A stretch of 64,000 nt of DNA from Rusavskia elegans (GCA_011316305.1 SAUG01000169.1:31680-95679); one strand, 5' to 3'; positions 10,675 through 24,183 are shown, counted from the first letter of the stretch. Notes: generated from the sequence alone by a model not told the origin. A program made the numbers and translations.

Positions 10675-11090
10675 GTGCCCTCAATCGCTCTTGGCAGTCG
10701 CCAGAAGAGAAGGCCGGTCAAAAAGAGCGAGTATACGAATCACGAAGAATGCGTTGATTCGGGGTCTAGGAGATGCGAGAGAGGACGAACCCACAACCAA
10801 GGAAGCGGAGGACGGAGACTTTATAGCACGACCGTAGAGCTTCCACTAGCCGTGATCGAAGCTGCTCTACTGCACCTTTGGTCATGGGAGCATGCAGCGC
10901 AGGCCGCCGGATGGGGGGTTCTGGTGGATCGCGGTATGGAACCAGAACAGGCGATGCTGACCCCAGCCGTCTTGCGTGACAACCTTTCTGACTCTTACGT
11001 ATCGACGGTCCAGGAGAGTTCGATAGATATGCTCTATAGCGGACGATAAGGGACTTCGAGCTTTATCAAAGTTTTATCCCCCGCAGAGTA
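10675..11090. other. Upstream region of the NmrA-like gene up to the isochore edge
   Basis: This is balanced-composition DNA that should hold the NmrA-like promoter. An open frame on the plus strand (10540-11049) overlaps exon 1 and intron 1 of the NmrA-like gene on the opposite strand and shows no protein family features, so it is not called as a gene. Composition changes abruptly at the right end. Confidence 0.5.
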
Positions 11091-11918
11091 TAGATCGCAG
11101 AGCTACTAAAGTTATAAATGACCGTATATATAGTACGTTTAAGTTTTTCTAACGTATTTTAATTCCCGTGAAACCTCGTAACAAGTTCTATATTTATTAT
11201 ACGATTATATACAAGAATTAAAAAAGTCGATAAATTATATAGCAGTTATTAAATACGCGTTCGTCTAGTTTCGTAATATACAAAAGTACTTGTACGAACT
11301 TTTCGTTTTTTCTATTTTATTTATCGAAAATTAGTTTTTTTTTATAATATATACGACGTTTGTCTACAATTTTCAAATTTCAATTCTATCGTCTATTATT
11401 TAATTTTTTTTTTATTGATTTACTTTTTTTATTTTAGTATATTCTATATCGTATATCGAAATATCTTTACTATTCATTTATTACAACAGATAATAATTCA
11501 ATAAATAAAGGTTTATTATAAAACTATTTGGCGATAGATTTTATTTGATTATATAATTTTATTGGAATTTCTATAAAAATCAAATACAATAGATAATTAC
11601 TGAAAATTGATAGAAAAATATACTAATATTATTTTTAGATTGATATATAACGATAATTTATAAATTAAAGCTATTCACTTCGAATTATTCGATAATATCG
11701 TCCGTATTCTCGCTAGACCGTCTACTATAACGGATATTAAATTCTATGATTCGATAATTTTAATTACGATGATAAATTTTTATATATCGAATTCGCTAGA
11801 GCCGTACGATTTTAACAATCGTATTAAATTTTTAGTAGAAGTTTTTATTCTACTAGAATTTAAACTAATAGTTATCGAATATCTAAATAAATTGGTAGAT
11901 TATCTAAATAGAAATACG
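11091..11918. other. AT-rich unassigned sequence next to the isochore edge
   Basis: About 830 bp that I could not match to any repeat family in the window. It keeps more CA/TG dinucleotides (for example around 11,370-11,500) than the transposons further right, so it looks less heavily RIPped. A 75-codon open frame at 11769-11996 runs into the LTR fragment that follows and is not a credible gene. Confidence 0.5.
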
Positions 11919-12046
11919 TATAACGTCTTTATATATCAGAAGACGTTACGCTCGAATCTAGCTCCAGTCGTAGATATAATTCGAGCTACTAAATAGTAAA
12001 AGAAATCTAGCGTAGATTATTATAACTAATTCTATATAATTCTAAA
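11919..12046 (-). repeat. Truncated inverted LTR fragment of family C
   Basis: The segment reads as the reverse complement of the 3' part of the family C LTR, matching 33,384-33,511 and also the inverted LTR at 61,842 onward (shared GACGTTACGCTCGA, then GCTACTAAATAGTAAAAG). It stops where hAT-1 begins, so hAT-1 probably inserted into or next to it. Confidence 0.7.
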
Positions 12047-12419
12047 TAGTCAGGCCGTCGGATCGGATTTCGAATTCGGATTAGAAAAACCGATTCGACC
12101 CGAATCGGTTCCGACTTTTCTAGGTACTGAACCGACTCGATTTCGGGTCGAACCCGGGTTCCCGGGTTTAACCCGCTAAGACCGTTAAAACCTCCTATTC
12201 TATATTATAACTCTAAGAAATCCCCGCTTTTACTATATAGTTACGTTAATACTTTAGATACTATTTAGATAGACGTCGATTTTTTACTACTAAATAGTAA
12301 ATAATAATTAAGTTAATATTTATATATCCATATTACCTTTCTATATTATTTATTATCTAAATATAAGTTATATTAATACTAAAAAAAATCTAATATAAAA
12401 TATCTAATTCTTTAATTAA

Positions 12420-15010
12420 TCTTTATCTTTCCGTTTTCTAAACCGATACGTCTAGCGAGGTCCTTTCCGACGGGTTCTCCTCTTAAAATAAGATCTATTC
12501 TAGCTATTTTGTAAGCTAGGCGGCAAGCCGATCTATAAATATTATACTATTAAAATTTAATCGATTATATAGAAAGTAAAGATAGATTATTAAAAATATA
12601 GCTAATAAAATTCGAGCCGCCTATCTAGTACTAGTTTTTCGAGACAATAATAGATATATTTAATAGAATCTAGATTACTATAAAGAGTTCGAATATTAGT
12701 AATCTAGTATTTCTATAGCTATCGATATTAAAGATAAATTCTATAGAAAATTAATTAATCTTTTCTAGTCGAAGAAAGCTATAGAATAAATATAGTCGAA
12801 ATAGTAGTAAAAGTTCTACTAGATAACTTTAATAATAGATAGTCCACCTAAAATTATATATAAAAACTATTCTAAAATTCTTAACTATTTTATAGCCTCT
12901 AATTTTTCTAATATATCTACTATAAAAAAATACCTTTCTACTATCGTTTATTAAAAAACTAAACAATATAATTTATAGTTTTATATTAAAGTATTATTTA
13001 TCCGTATAAATAGTTAATAGTAACTTAAAAAGATAATATAAAGCTTATTTTAATTATAGAAGAAAAGCTATATTAAATTCGAATCTACTTTCGACTAAAC
13101 TATATAGGATAAATATCTATATAAAACTTTCTTAGATCTAAATCTACTAGTTCGGACTATCGAAAATAAGAGATTTAGATTACTACTATAAATACTTCGT
13201 CTAAATATAAAGTTTTCGGCTATATATAATTTATATAAATAATCTTCGACGGCTATAATATTATTCGCGAGTAAATTAAATCTAATTTAAAATTCTTAGA
13301 ACCTATTTCTCTTATATTAAATATCTAGTTAAATCTATAAAAGGTCGCGTATCTAGGAGTACTAATCTACTAGATTAATATTTAATTCTAATTTAAGGAA
13401 TATCTAATTAGATTTATATTTCTTTTTACTAATTACTCTAGCCGTTTATAGTATTAGGAACTTTTAAAACTTTTAGAATTTTTCTAGTTTAGACCGAAGC
13501 TTCTAGATATTATTACCGATAATATTAGTTCTAATAGTACGTTAAAAAAAGAATTTAAAAAGATTTTTACTCGATTTAATAGCCGATAGAATTAAGCCTA
13601 TAATTCTCTACCTTATTTAGCTTATATAATTAATCTAGTTGCCTAAAACTTTATTAAAACTATTAGATTATAAGTAATTAGCGACGATTTTATCTAAAAA
13701 TTTAATAATAAATAAATTAGAGATATTAGTACTAGCCTATCTAGTATTATAAAAAAGGTAATATATATAGATAATAAAAATTTAGAAATTTTAAAACTAG
13801 TATTTATTTTAGGTTTATACTATTATAGTCTATATCTCTATCTCCTTTTAATATAAGCTTCGCTTTAAAGAAATCTAGAAAAAGGTTAATTCTGATTTCT
13901 AATCTAGAGATATAATTTAAAATATTTATATTTAATAGAATTTAATATATTTTATAATTCGTCGGATATATTAATTACGCTATTTCGTTAACGAATTTAT
14001 AGAAGAAAATTCGCAAGACCTATAAATATAAAAGATTACCTTTAATATAGATAAATAGTAATCTTTTCTCTTTATAGATAGTATACTACGGTCGTTCTAT
14101 AAGATTACTTTATTAGTTTTAAAAACTACGGGCGTTAGAATTTATTTAGTATTCCGACTTTATAGTACTATTTTCGATTATTTTTCTAAAATAGAGGAAG
14201 TAGTTCGATTATTAAATTATACTAATAAAGAAATAGGACTAATAGCTTATAATAATACTAATATAAAGTTTACGAAGTACTATTTTTATACTAAAAATAA
14301 AGGTAGATTAATTAATAATATTATAAATATTCTAGATTCTATAATAAAGTTTAGCTTTTATCGAAACCAAAATAAAGAAAATAACGATAAAGAAATAGAA
14401 AACTTTTCGGGGTATAAAGATAGATATCGGAATAAATTTAAAAAAAACTTTATTAAATACTATAGAGTTTCTATTAATCTATTAAAGCCTAAAACTAGCT
14501 ATATAGAGGAAAGTAAGATAATATAAAAGGGTAATATATTATAACTTTACTAATTAATCTAAAACCTATTTTATCTACTTTAAATCGTATTTTTTAATAA
14601 TCCTAGCGTCTTCGAATAGCTATTTCCGAAACTAATCGATATTTTCGTACTAATACTATCGAGGAAAATCTAAATTAGATATTTTAGAAAGATAATACTT
14701 TAAACTTTCTAAAACTAGTATAGATAGCTCGCGATATTCTTATTTATCTAATATCCTCGGTAGGAATAGAGCGAACTTTTAGTCTTATAAAAAAAGTTTA
14801 TCGGTAGGATCGAGCCTAAATAACTCTAGATAATATATAGTCGATAATAATAATTAAATACTATAATCGTACTATAGGTTTAGAAATAGAAAAAGTTTTA
14901 AAAGAGCTATAGAATATATATAACCGGGTAGAACTAGAGGATAGAATTCTATCTAGAGAACGGGATTCCTTTAAAGAGAAACTTAGAAATATTTTAGATA
15001 GATTAATCTA
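12420..15010 (+). pseudogene. hAT transposase remnant in hAT-1
   Basis: A RIP-degraded transposase reading left to right. Around 13,510 the residues ITDNISSNSTLK correspond to the hAT catalytic-core motif (Asp-Asn-Ala-Ser-Asn-Asn type) and are followed by a degraded NLVV-like helix. Around 14,735-14,830 the stretch ISSVGIERTFSL corresponds to the C-terminal hATC dimerisation motif (Ser-Ala-x-x-Glu-Arg-x-Phe-Ser type). Many in-frame TAG and TAA codons interrupt it. It cannot encode an active enzyme. Confidence 0.75.
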
Positions 15011-15189
15011 AATACGAGTTTAAATTAGATTTATTATTAAAATCTACGAATTTAAAAATTTTTGATTTATAAATTTATATTAAAAAATTTTATTTAAATA
15101 AAATTTATTCTTTTATTAATAATATAGTAATATATCGAAGTAATATATTTATCTAAATCTACTATTTCTAGATATAGATAACTAGTTAG

Positions 15190-16400
15190 ACTAGTTAGAA
15201 AGTTTAATAATTTCTTTTATATTTATATTTTTATTATTTTCGACTTTCGTTTCTTTTTTTTATATTTCTTTCTTTTTCTATATCTTTATCTTTATCTTTA
15301 TATTTATATTTATTCTAATTAAGGTTAATACTTCTAGCTAAACTTTTTTTATCTTCGAGCTTAGTATTATTTTATTTAATAAAGTATCTTTCTACTATTC
15401 AGTTTTTATTATTAATTTTAATAATATTATTAGTATTTTCGTCCTCCTTTTTATATAGAAACTCGATAGCTATATTAGCCGTATTACTACTATTACCAAA
15501 TTCTTTAGTAAACTTCGACTATTTTTATAGAGATTCTGGTACTCTAGCGGTTTTAAATTCTTTAAAGCCGCTATAATAGATTACTTATTATTAGATAAAA
15601 TTAACGATTAGAGCTATATATTTAGTTAAAATTACCTCGTCTATACTATTAGTAACTATAGTAGATTTAAGGATATATTAGAAATAAATAATTATAAATT
15701 AGATAGCTCTATTTATATTTAATTTATTATTTTAATATATTACTTTATTCCGTTTCTATTTTATTTAATCGATAAATATTATCTCTTCCGTTCTTTTTTA
15801 ACGAGCTTTATTACGGAATTTAGTCTCGTAGTATAATACTATATATAAATCAATATTTAGTATAGTATATATTATTCTATTATAATATTATAAAACCTTT
15901 TACTAACTCTATAGTCTATCTCTTTATCTCTAGCGTTTTATTCTAAAAGAACTTTAGTATCTAGATCTATATCTTTCTATATATCGGTTTTTTTTAATTT
16001 CTAAAAGCGTTTATATATAGTAATATAATCTATATTTTATTTTTTATAGAATATATATTTAAATTCCGACTACTTTTTACCGCGTTCGCGGTTTATAACC
16101 GACTTAGACTTTATAGATAGTAATTTTAATTTAGATATAGCGGAATACTAGATAGAAATGTAGATAGTATAATAGAATAATATAATTAATACTATATAGA
16201 ATCTATATAAAATAGTAGCTAAAAGTATATAGAAATATATAGTAGAATACGCTAGAAATTTATAGAAATATACGAATTCGTTTACTTTAGCCGAAATCTA
16301 GCCGATAATTATATTAATTAACTAAACTTTATTTCCGATCTTTCTTTTTTTATCTATTAACTATTAATATATATCTCTAATATAATATTTACCGTATTAT
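15190..16400 (-). pseudogene. Second, antisense ORF region of the hAT-like element (hAT-1 copy)
   Basis: The segment downstream of the transposase matches, in reverse orientation, the fragment at 57,965-58,891, where a 61-codon frame remains open. Read on the minus strand, 15,380-15,500 gives a similar protein (NTAKIAIEFLYK-like in the fragment). This suggests a second gene on the opposite strand from the transposase in this transposon family. Its function is not recognised, and the copy here is full of stops. Confidence 0.45.
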
Positions 16401-16505
16401 ACTATTCGTCGTTCTATTTATCGTATCGTATAAATATAATTATAGTACGTACTAACCGGACTAGTAATATATTAAGATAATATAATAAACTATATAATAG
16501 CGTTA

Positions 16506-16975
16506 TATTATAAGCACGCGCGGCATGACTTCGGGAATGCAGCAGTATTTAGTATAATACAGAACTCCTTATTACGCCTAGACAGGTAGGAAGAACTTAG
16601 TATTATTATCTTAATTATTTTAGCGAGTAAGGTATCTAAAGAGAGTATTTTAGTTATTTTAGCGGGTAAGATACCTAAGGAAAACTATCTTAGTTATTTT
16701 AGTAGGTAAAATACCTAAAGAAAGCTATCTTAGTTATCTTAGCGGGTAAAGTATCTAAAGAAAGGAAGATCTCGTTATTTATATAAATTCTAAACTCGAC
16801 GCTTTTATAGCTTATATTTAATTTATTAGTTATCGCTATATACTACTCTAGTAATTAAACTAACTTATTTTTATATTAATTTAAAATAATTACCCGTTAT
16901 ACCTCCGTTTACAGATATACTAATAAGTCTAACTAACCCTTAGAAATACTAGGACCCCTAGGTAGTTCTATAATA
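16506..16975 (+). repeat. 5' LTR of chromovirus 1
   Basis: It begins TATTATAAGCACG and ends TTCTATAATA. The canonical TG...CA ends have become TA...TA, as RIP would produce. It contains four 39-40 bp tandem units at 16,611-16,769. It matches the LTR at 22,746-23,215 along its whole length. Confidence 0.92.
16611..16769 (+). repeat. Four tandem 40-bp units inside the LTR
   Basis: Units start at 16,611, 16,650, 16,690 and 16,730. Each has the form TTAGTTATTTTAGCGGGTAA, then GATACCTAAGGAAA. The same array appears in the 3' LTR (about 22,850-23,010). Related solo LTRs and chromovirus 2 carry a different, longer unit built on TTTACTAAAACTACTAA, so the array distinguishes LTR subfamilies. Confidence 0.8.
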
Positions 16976-16999
16976 CTTTAAATATCTTTAGGATATCTG

Positions 17000-19900
17000 T
17001 CGCAGGTTAATATAATACTTCTACTCTAAGTAACCCTAGCTCTGCAGTAAAGAAGTCCGAATTTAAAGGAAAGGAAATCCAGATAGAAAATAATAGTAGT
17101 AATAAAGAGGATAGTACTCCTACTACTAATTATCGGTTGTATAGTATTAAGGTTAATAAGCCTAATAAGTACTATAGGGATCGTAATAAACTGGAAGACT
17201 GGCTTACGTAATTAGAAATATACTTCGTATTCTATCTAATACCCGAAGAAAAGAAAACCCTTTTCGCCGTATTTTATCTTTAGGGACGAGCCTAGTACTA
17301 GATAAAACCTATCCTTCGCTAATATATAGACGATAATAAAGATAGTAATAATATCTTTATAAGGTTTATAAAGTTTAAAAAAGCTATTTATAATATCTTC
17401 GGAATTTTAAACGAAATACTAACTACTAAACGCCTTATTTAATACCTTTAATAAAAGACTGCCGTATTAGAGTACGCCGTAAAATTCTAAGAATAGGTAC
17501 TACTAACGGAATAGAATAATAACGCCCTATATATAATATACCGAAGAGGACTTAAGAAATAAATAAAGGATAAACTAATATATAATAGTCGAATATATAA
17601 AACCTTAGATAATCTAATTAAAATATCTATCGACTTCGATAATAAGCTATATAAAAGAGATATAGAAAAATACTATAATAGTAGACCGCGAAGTAATACT
17701 AGATATTATATAGGTAAACTATATAGAAAATAGCTACTAAATAAAAGGACCGGAAATAGCTATTATAGACCTATATTAATAGAACTAGACTCGATATAAT
17801 AGTAATATAAAAAGAAAAACTCTAGAAATAATAAAAGGAATAAAAATCCTAAAACGTACTATAATTATAGTAAACCAGGCTACTTCGCGAAAAAATATCG
17901 ATTAAGTAAAATATAGTAACGACAGCTTAACGCTACGCTGAAGAAAGAATCTAAAAACTAGTAAGAAATAATTTTAGAAGACGAAAACCGAAGTTCTAAA
18001 TTCTAGAAAACTAGCTTAGATAAAGAATTTATATTTATAGAAGATAATAAAGTACTATAGGAAACTATAAGTAATAATACTTCGCTATAAATATTAACGG
18101 AATCTAGCCTAGTATAGAAAAAGTTCTTCGGAAATTTTAAAGAAGAATATACTTTTAAGCAGATACCTATTCTAGAAAAAATATAATTTACTATTATAGA
18201 AAAACTAAGAACTCTTTATTCTAAAGTAATAAACGATAAAGAACTAGTAAGAAAAAAATTTAAGAAAATCTATAAAGAATTTAAAGTAACTTATAAAATA
18301 AATATTAATAATAAGTATCTATAGGACGACTAGTAGAATTAAAAAATAAATAATATCGTTAATATATTAGAAAGGGAACTAGGAAGCAACGCCTCTAAGG
18401 ATAAAGTTATTTCTAAACCGATAATATAAAAAATAAACGTAATAATAGAAAATTAATATATACTATTTAGCTAGACTGTATACTATAATAACGATTATAT
18501 AACCTATAAGTTAAAAAAATAAAAAGCCGGATAGTATCCGTTAAAACTATACTAACGAGCTCCGACGATATCTATTAAGATCGGAAGTTATAATACTTAT
18601 AAATATTCTATATATATTACGTACGATAGATATAAATACTAGAAGAAATAGTAAAAAAGAAGAAATAGAATTCTTAACTAGAATCTCTATAGATATATTT
18701 CGTAAATAACCTATAAAGATAAGAAATACGAAAATATTAAAAACGACTCGAAAAAAGATAGAATCTTATAGTAACGGGTATACTATAAGCGTATAACTTT
18801 ATAGCTCGGAAAAAGTAATTAAATTTAGCTAGCTATATATATATACTCGAGATCAAGATAATTATTAATACTAATAACGGACTATAAAAGGTTAAAATAT
18901 TTATTAATTTAAGCGTAACCGGAAATTTTATATTAGAAAATTTAGCTAAAAAGAAAGAGTTCCTTCGAATTAAAAAAAAGGATCTATATAACTTAATAGT
19001 TATTAATAAAAGTAAAATACTAGAAAGAGATAGGAAGATTATAGAAAAAATAATACCGTTCTAAATAATAATTAACTAGTATTAAAAGGAACTTTAGTTT
19101 AATATTATTCGGATAGCTAGCTACGATATCGTATTTAAAATATTTTAATTAAAGGATTATAATCTAGTAATCGACTAGAAAAAAAGAGTACTTAGCTTTA
19201 AATAATATTCCTATATAGAGAGTATCTAGCCTACGCCGAGGTAGCGTTCTTAAATAGATAAGAAATAGAATACGAAGCGCGAACTCGTAACTTTAAAAAA
19301 AGATAACTAAAAAATATTTAGATCCGACTCGTTAGATACTAATAAAGGTTAGCTAGATTAATAAAATAAAGATAGAAAGAAGAATTACGAACCTTTTAAA
19401 AACCCTATACTATCTAATAAGAAATTAAAGGAAAACCTATTAGAAAGGATTCTAGATAAATATAAAAACTAGATAAACTTATTTCGGGAAAAGATAACTA
19501 CTAAAGTACTATCTAAATATTAAATATAGAATTATAAAATAAGATTTAAACTAGATAAGTAACCTACGTTTAGACCTATCTATCTTTTATCTATAATAGA
19601 GCTTAAGATATTCCGTAAATACCTAGACGAAAATATAAAAAAGAGATTTATTAGGAAATTTTAATTACTAGTAGGATATCCGATCCTCTTTATATCTAAA
19701 AAGGACGGAATATTCCGCTTATATATCGATTACCGGAAGCTAAACGATATTATAATTAAAAATCGATATCTACTACTAAATATTAGCGAATTTTAAAATA
19801 GACTCTATAGAGTAAAATACTTTACTAAACTCGACTTTTAAAAAATATATAACTTTATATAGATAAAAGCCGGAAAAAAATAGAAAATAGCTTTTAGAAT

Positions 19901-22210
19901 ATAGTATAGTTATTATAAATATATAGTAATACTATTTAGGTTTATAAATACCCCGGTAATATATTAGGATATAATTAATAATATATTTAGAAAATATCTA
20001 GATATATTTGTTATCGCTTACCTCGATAATATTCTAGTTTTTTCTAAGATATTCGAAGAATATATTTAATACGTTAATAAAGTTCTCGAATATCTAGAGG
20101 GGAGAGACTTACGCTTTAAACTAGAAAAGTATAAATTCTATAAAAAAGAAATTAACTTCCTAGAATTTATTATAGGACGAAACGGATTATATATCGACTC
20201 TAATAAACTAAAAGCTATTATAGAATAGAAGATTCTAATAAATATTAAAGAAATCTAGAACTTCTTCGGATTTATAAACTATAATTAAAAGTTTATAAAA
20301 AACTATTTTAAAAGAACTCTTACTTTTATAGCTTTAATAAAAAATACCGCCGAATAGTAATAGGAAAAAAGGAAATAATAAATATTTAAAAATCTTAAAA
20401 AAAAATATATAAAGGACCTAGTACTTAAAATATTCGACCTAACTAAACTATTATAAATAGAAATAAATTCGTTAGATCTAGTTATAGATATATACCTTCT
20501 ATAATAATACGATAGTAAATAGTACCCGGTAGTATATATATCTAGAAAATTATCGCTAGTAGAATAGAATTATAATATCTATAATAAAGAACTACTAGTT
20601 ATAGTAGTAGTACTAGAATAGTAGAGAGTATATACCGAAAGATTACTAGAGTTAATAATCTTTATAGACTATAAAAATCTTCTATACTTTATAATAACTA
20701 AATAATTTAATAGAAGAGAAATATAATAATCTAAACTCCTCGGTTAATATAAATTTAAAATATACTATATTCTAGGTAAAAAAAATAGAAAAATAGATAC
20801 TCTAAATCGAAGAAGTAATTATATAAAAATAAGAGAAATTTTTAGTAATAGTATCCTTAAAATTAATAAAGATAGATTACTATTAGTAAACCAGTATAAG
20901 TTTAGTATAACGCTATATATATTTAGAAACGACTAGAAATAGTTTCCTATTAAAAAAGGAAAACTATAAATATTAAATAATAAAATCGATAAATATATTA
21001 AAAAGTACTACGATAGAATACTATAAAGATATCTAGATATAATAAAGATAATATAACTTTTATAATAATATTACTAGTTTCCTAATATAAAATAACGCGT
21101 CGAAATATATATTAAGAGATATTTTAGTTATTAATAAAATAAATATAGTATATATTCTCGTTATAGAATAATTTAATATTAGGATCTACCGGATTTACTA
21201 TAGAAGGAAGTTATATTAGACTTTATTATTAAGTTCCTAAAATCGAAAGACCCGACTATAAATATAGAATACGACTCTATACTTAATATAGTAGATAGAC
21301 TTACGAAGTATATCTATATAATTCTAACCAGAAAAGACTTTATAGTAGAATAACTTAGATTTATTATCCTAGATCGATTATTTTAATACTATAGATTACT
21401 AGAAGTACTTATAAATAATAGAAACAAGCTCTTTACTTCGAACTATTAAAAAACTCTTATCCTTTTATTTAGTATTAAATTAAAAATATTAATAGCCTTT
21501 TATCCGATAATAGATAGATAAATAGAATATACTAACTAGATACTCGAATAGTACCTAAGGTATTATATTAATAATATCTAGGATAATTAGGTTTTGCTTT
21601 TACTAATAGTATAACTAGCGCTTAACGTAAAAGAATTAAATATAATAAAAGAAATATCGTTCTACGCCGATAATAGAAGAAATCCGAATTTATTTAGAAA
21701 ACCGCTACCTTATAAATTAGCGGAATTAGTAATTTAGAAAATCGATATTTAGAAAAAAATCTACGGAAATATCCTAAAAATATAGAAATAATCGGGTAAC
21801 TACTAGAATAAGAAATAAAAAATAATACTTTAATTAAAAAAGGAAGATAAAATATATCTTTTTATAAAAAATCTGAAAATAAAGACTCTAAGTAAAAAGC
21901 TTAACTATATTAAAGTCGGACTATTTTTAATTAAATAGGTTAAAGGACTTTAGAATTTTAAATTTAATCTATCTAGAAATACTAAAGTATATCTAGTATT
22001 CTATATATCTCTTTTAGAACTAGCCGATCCCGGAACGCCGTTATAATAGATATTTAACTTTAAAATATAAGAGGAAAATACCTTTATAGTCGAAAAGATT
22101 CTATAATAGAAAGGTTAGAACTATCTAATTAAATAGAAAGGTTACCCTACTTTAGAAAATATTTAGGAACCTAAAAAATACTTAATAAACTACTAGAAGG
22201 CTCTATAACA
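17000..22210 (+). pseudogene. RIP-inactivated gag-pol of chromovirus 1
   Basis: The gag zinc knuckle near 17,854-17,910 reads TYYNYSKPGYFAKKY, where the zinc-binding Cys and His positions have become Tyr. The RT core near 20,018-20,040 reads VIAYLDNILVFSK; the second catalytic Asp of YLDD is now Asn. RNase H lies near 20,430-20,810 and integrase near 21,280-21,470 (VDRLTKY). A chromodomain near 22,050-22,190 (IKxKGYPTLENI) ends the polyprotein. Many TAG and TAA stops replace Trp and Gln codons. The gene is dead. Confidence 0.88.
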
Positions 22211-22745
22211 GTTCTACTAAAAGGAGTTAAAGAAATTATTAACTAGCCAGAATTACTAGGAAATACGATCTACTCGGAAGCTATATCGATAAAAGAATTA
22301 AAATCTATAAAAGAAAATAGATCTATAGTACCTTTATATTCTAACGCCTTAAGATTTTATAGCTCGCCGTTAACTATAATACGCTACTCCTCTTTAATAT
22401 AATCTAATTAATAAAGTAAACGCTATTATTTTATATACGCTTTATATAACTCTTTTTTTAGTTTTTTATATTTATCTTCTAAACGACGCTAGCGCGTAGT
22501 ATCTAATAGAGTAAGGTTATAAAAATAGGCTTATATAATATACTTAATATATTTCTCGGAACTATCGCTAATATAATATAGCTTCCTTAATTAGAAATAA
22601 TTCCGATAAAGATATATAGCTAATATACTAATACCTAATAATATAACTTTATTATAACGCTTTTTAGTTAATAGTTTCTTTCGTTTACCTATAAGAGGAA
22701 GGAACGAGGGATTTTCGGAATAAAAATTCTAAAAAGGGGACCTAG

Positions 22746-23215
22746 TATTATAAGTACGTATAGTATAACTTCGGGAACGTAGTAGTACTTAGTATAATAC
22801 GGAACTTCTTATTACGCCTAGATAGATAGGAAGAACTTAGTATTATTATTTTAGTTATTTTAGCGAGTAAAGTACCTAAGGAGAGTATCTCAGTTATTTT
22901 AGCGGGTAAGATACCTAAAAAAAGCTATTTTAGTTATCTTAGCGGGTAAGATACCTAAGGAAAGCTATCTTAGTTATCTTAATAGGTAAAGTACCTAAGG
23001 AAAAAAGGATTTCGTTATCTATATAGATCCTAAACTCGACGCCTTTATAGCTTATATTTAATTTATTAGTTATCGCTATATACTACTCTAGTAATTAAAC
23101 TAACTTATTCTTATATTAACTTAAAGTAATTACCCGTTATATCTCCGTTTACAGATATACTAATAAGTTTAACCAACCTTTAAAGATACCAGAACCCCCA
23201 GATAGCCCTATAATA
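22746..23215 (+). repeat. 3' LTR of chromovirus 1
   Basis: 470 bp, matching the 5' LTR, starting TATTATAAGTACG and ending CCCTATAATA immediately before the CGTTA duplication. Confidence 0.92.
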
Positions 23216-24183
23216 CGTTAAAAGATATTTTAATATATAAAAATATTATAAAACCGATTCGTAGACGTCTAGAAAAGACTAGAGGTAGTAGAATCGTATA
23301 AAAAAAAAGGAAATCTACTAGTATAGTAGTAAAAATAATAGTCTAGAGTAATATATTCTAAATAGTCCAGCTAATTAATCGATAGAAATATAAATAGAAA
23401 GCTAGTACCGTCGCTTTCCGAAATATCCGTCGCTACTAGAAAAGTTTCGATAATCTAATTCTAAAGGTACTATTTACTAGATTATACCGCGAAACCTTTA
23501 AAAATATCGTTATAGAATTTTTTTCGGCCGGAATTATTAGAATATAGAATATAATATTAATAGTTCTATATAATTCTATAAGAGTATATATTATAATTTA
23601 CCTAGTAAATAAATTTTTTAATTTAATATATTACTATTTATATACGACTATATCTATATAGTTTAGATATTAATCTATTAGTAATTTATATTAAATAAAT
23701 TACTATTTAAATTAAAGATTTTTTATTTATTAAAAATTTAATAAAGAACTTAAAAGTATAGCTAGAAAAAAATAAACTAGTTAATAATCGAATTCTATAT
23801 AATTAAGAAATATAGGAAGGAAATAAATAGTTTAAATTTTTTCTAAAAAAGGATAATATAGATTTCGGCTATTATATTAGTTAGTATTAAATAAAATATA
23901 TTACAATTTTATATTACCTCAATTATTTACTATAATTAAAAGAAATAATATATCTAAAGTAATAATTATTTATAAAAACTATAGTATTCGACTATCTAAT
24001 ATAATTATAAATCGGATTAGATCGGGTTTCTATTAGTTCCTATTTTATAATCCGATCTGATTTTTAATTCTAATATTAGAAACCGACCCGAACCGTTTAA
24101 CAGGTCGGGTCGAACCGATTCGCTAGAACTCGAGTCGGATTCCCGAAGTACCGACGGAAATCTATACCGAAGTAGCCAGACTA

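Larger units (their letters stand above)
16501..23220 (+). mobile_element. Chromovirus 1: full-length Ty3/gypsy LTR retrotransposon with TSD
   Basis: A complete element at 16,506-23,215 is flanked by the perfect 5-bp duplication CGTTA (16,501-16,505 and 23,216-23,220). Both LTRs are 470 bp. The internal order is gag with a zinc knuckle, reverse transcriptase, RNase H, integrase and chromodomain, which is the Ty3/gypsy chromovirus layout. A purine tract AAAAAGGGGA precedes the 3' LTR. It sits inside hAT-1. All coding is destroyed by C-to-T and G-to-A changes. Confidence 0.92.
12047..24183 (+). mobile_element. hAT-like DNA transposon copy 1 (hAT-1), interrupted by chromovirus 1
   Basis: The left end begins TAGTCAGGCCGTCGG and the right end is the inverted counterpart GCCAGACTA, each followed inward by a CpG-rich zone of CGGGT/ACCCG-type motifs. 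Subtracting the nested gypsy element and its duplication leaves about 5.4 kb, close to hAT-2 and hAT-3. Its interior aligns by eye with hAT-3 over the transposase and again over 23,340-23,520. A clear 8-bp target duplication was not found at these two ends, so the outer boundary is less certain than for hAT-3. Confidence 0.75.

Noticed and set aside
10540..11049. 169-codon plus-strand frame near the isochore edge
   Set aside because: It overlaps exon 1 and intron 1 of the NmrA-like gene and has no recognisable domain.
11769..11996. 75-codon frame in AT-rich DNA
   Set aside because: Its last part is an inverted family C LTR fragment, so it is a chance frame.
15240..15310. CTTTAT-rich low-complexity run as a regulatory or satellite repeat
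   Set aside because: The corresponding run is present in the other hAT copies, so it is part of the transposon.
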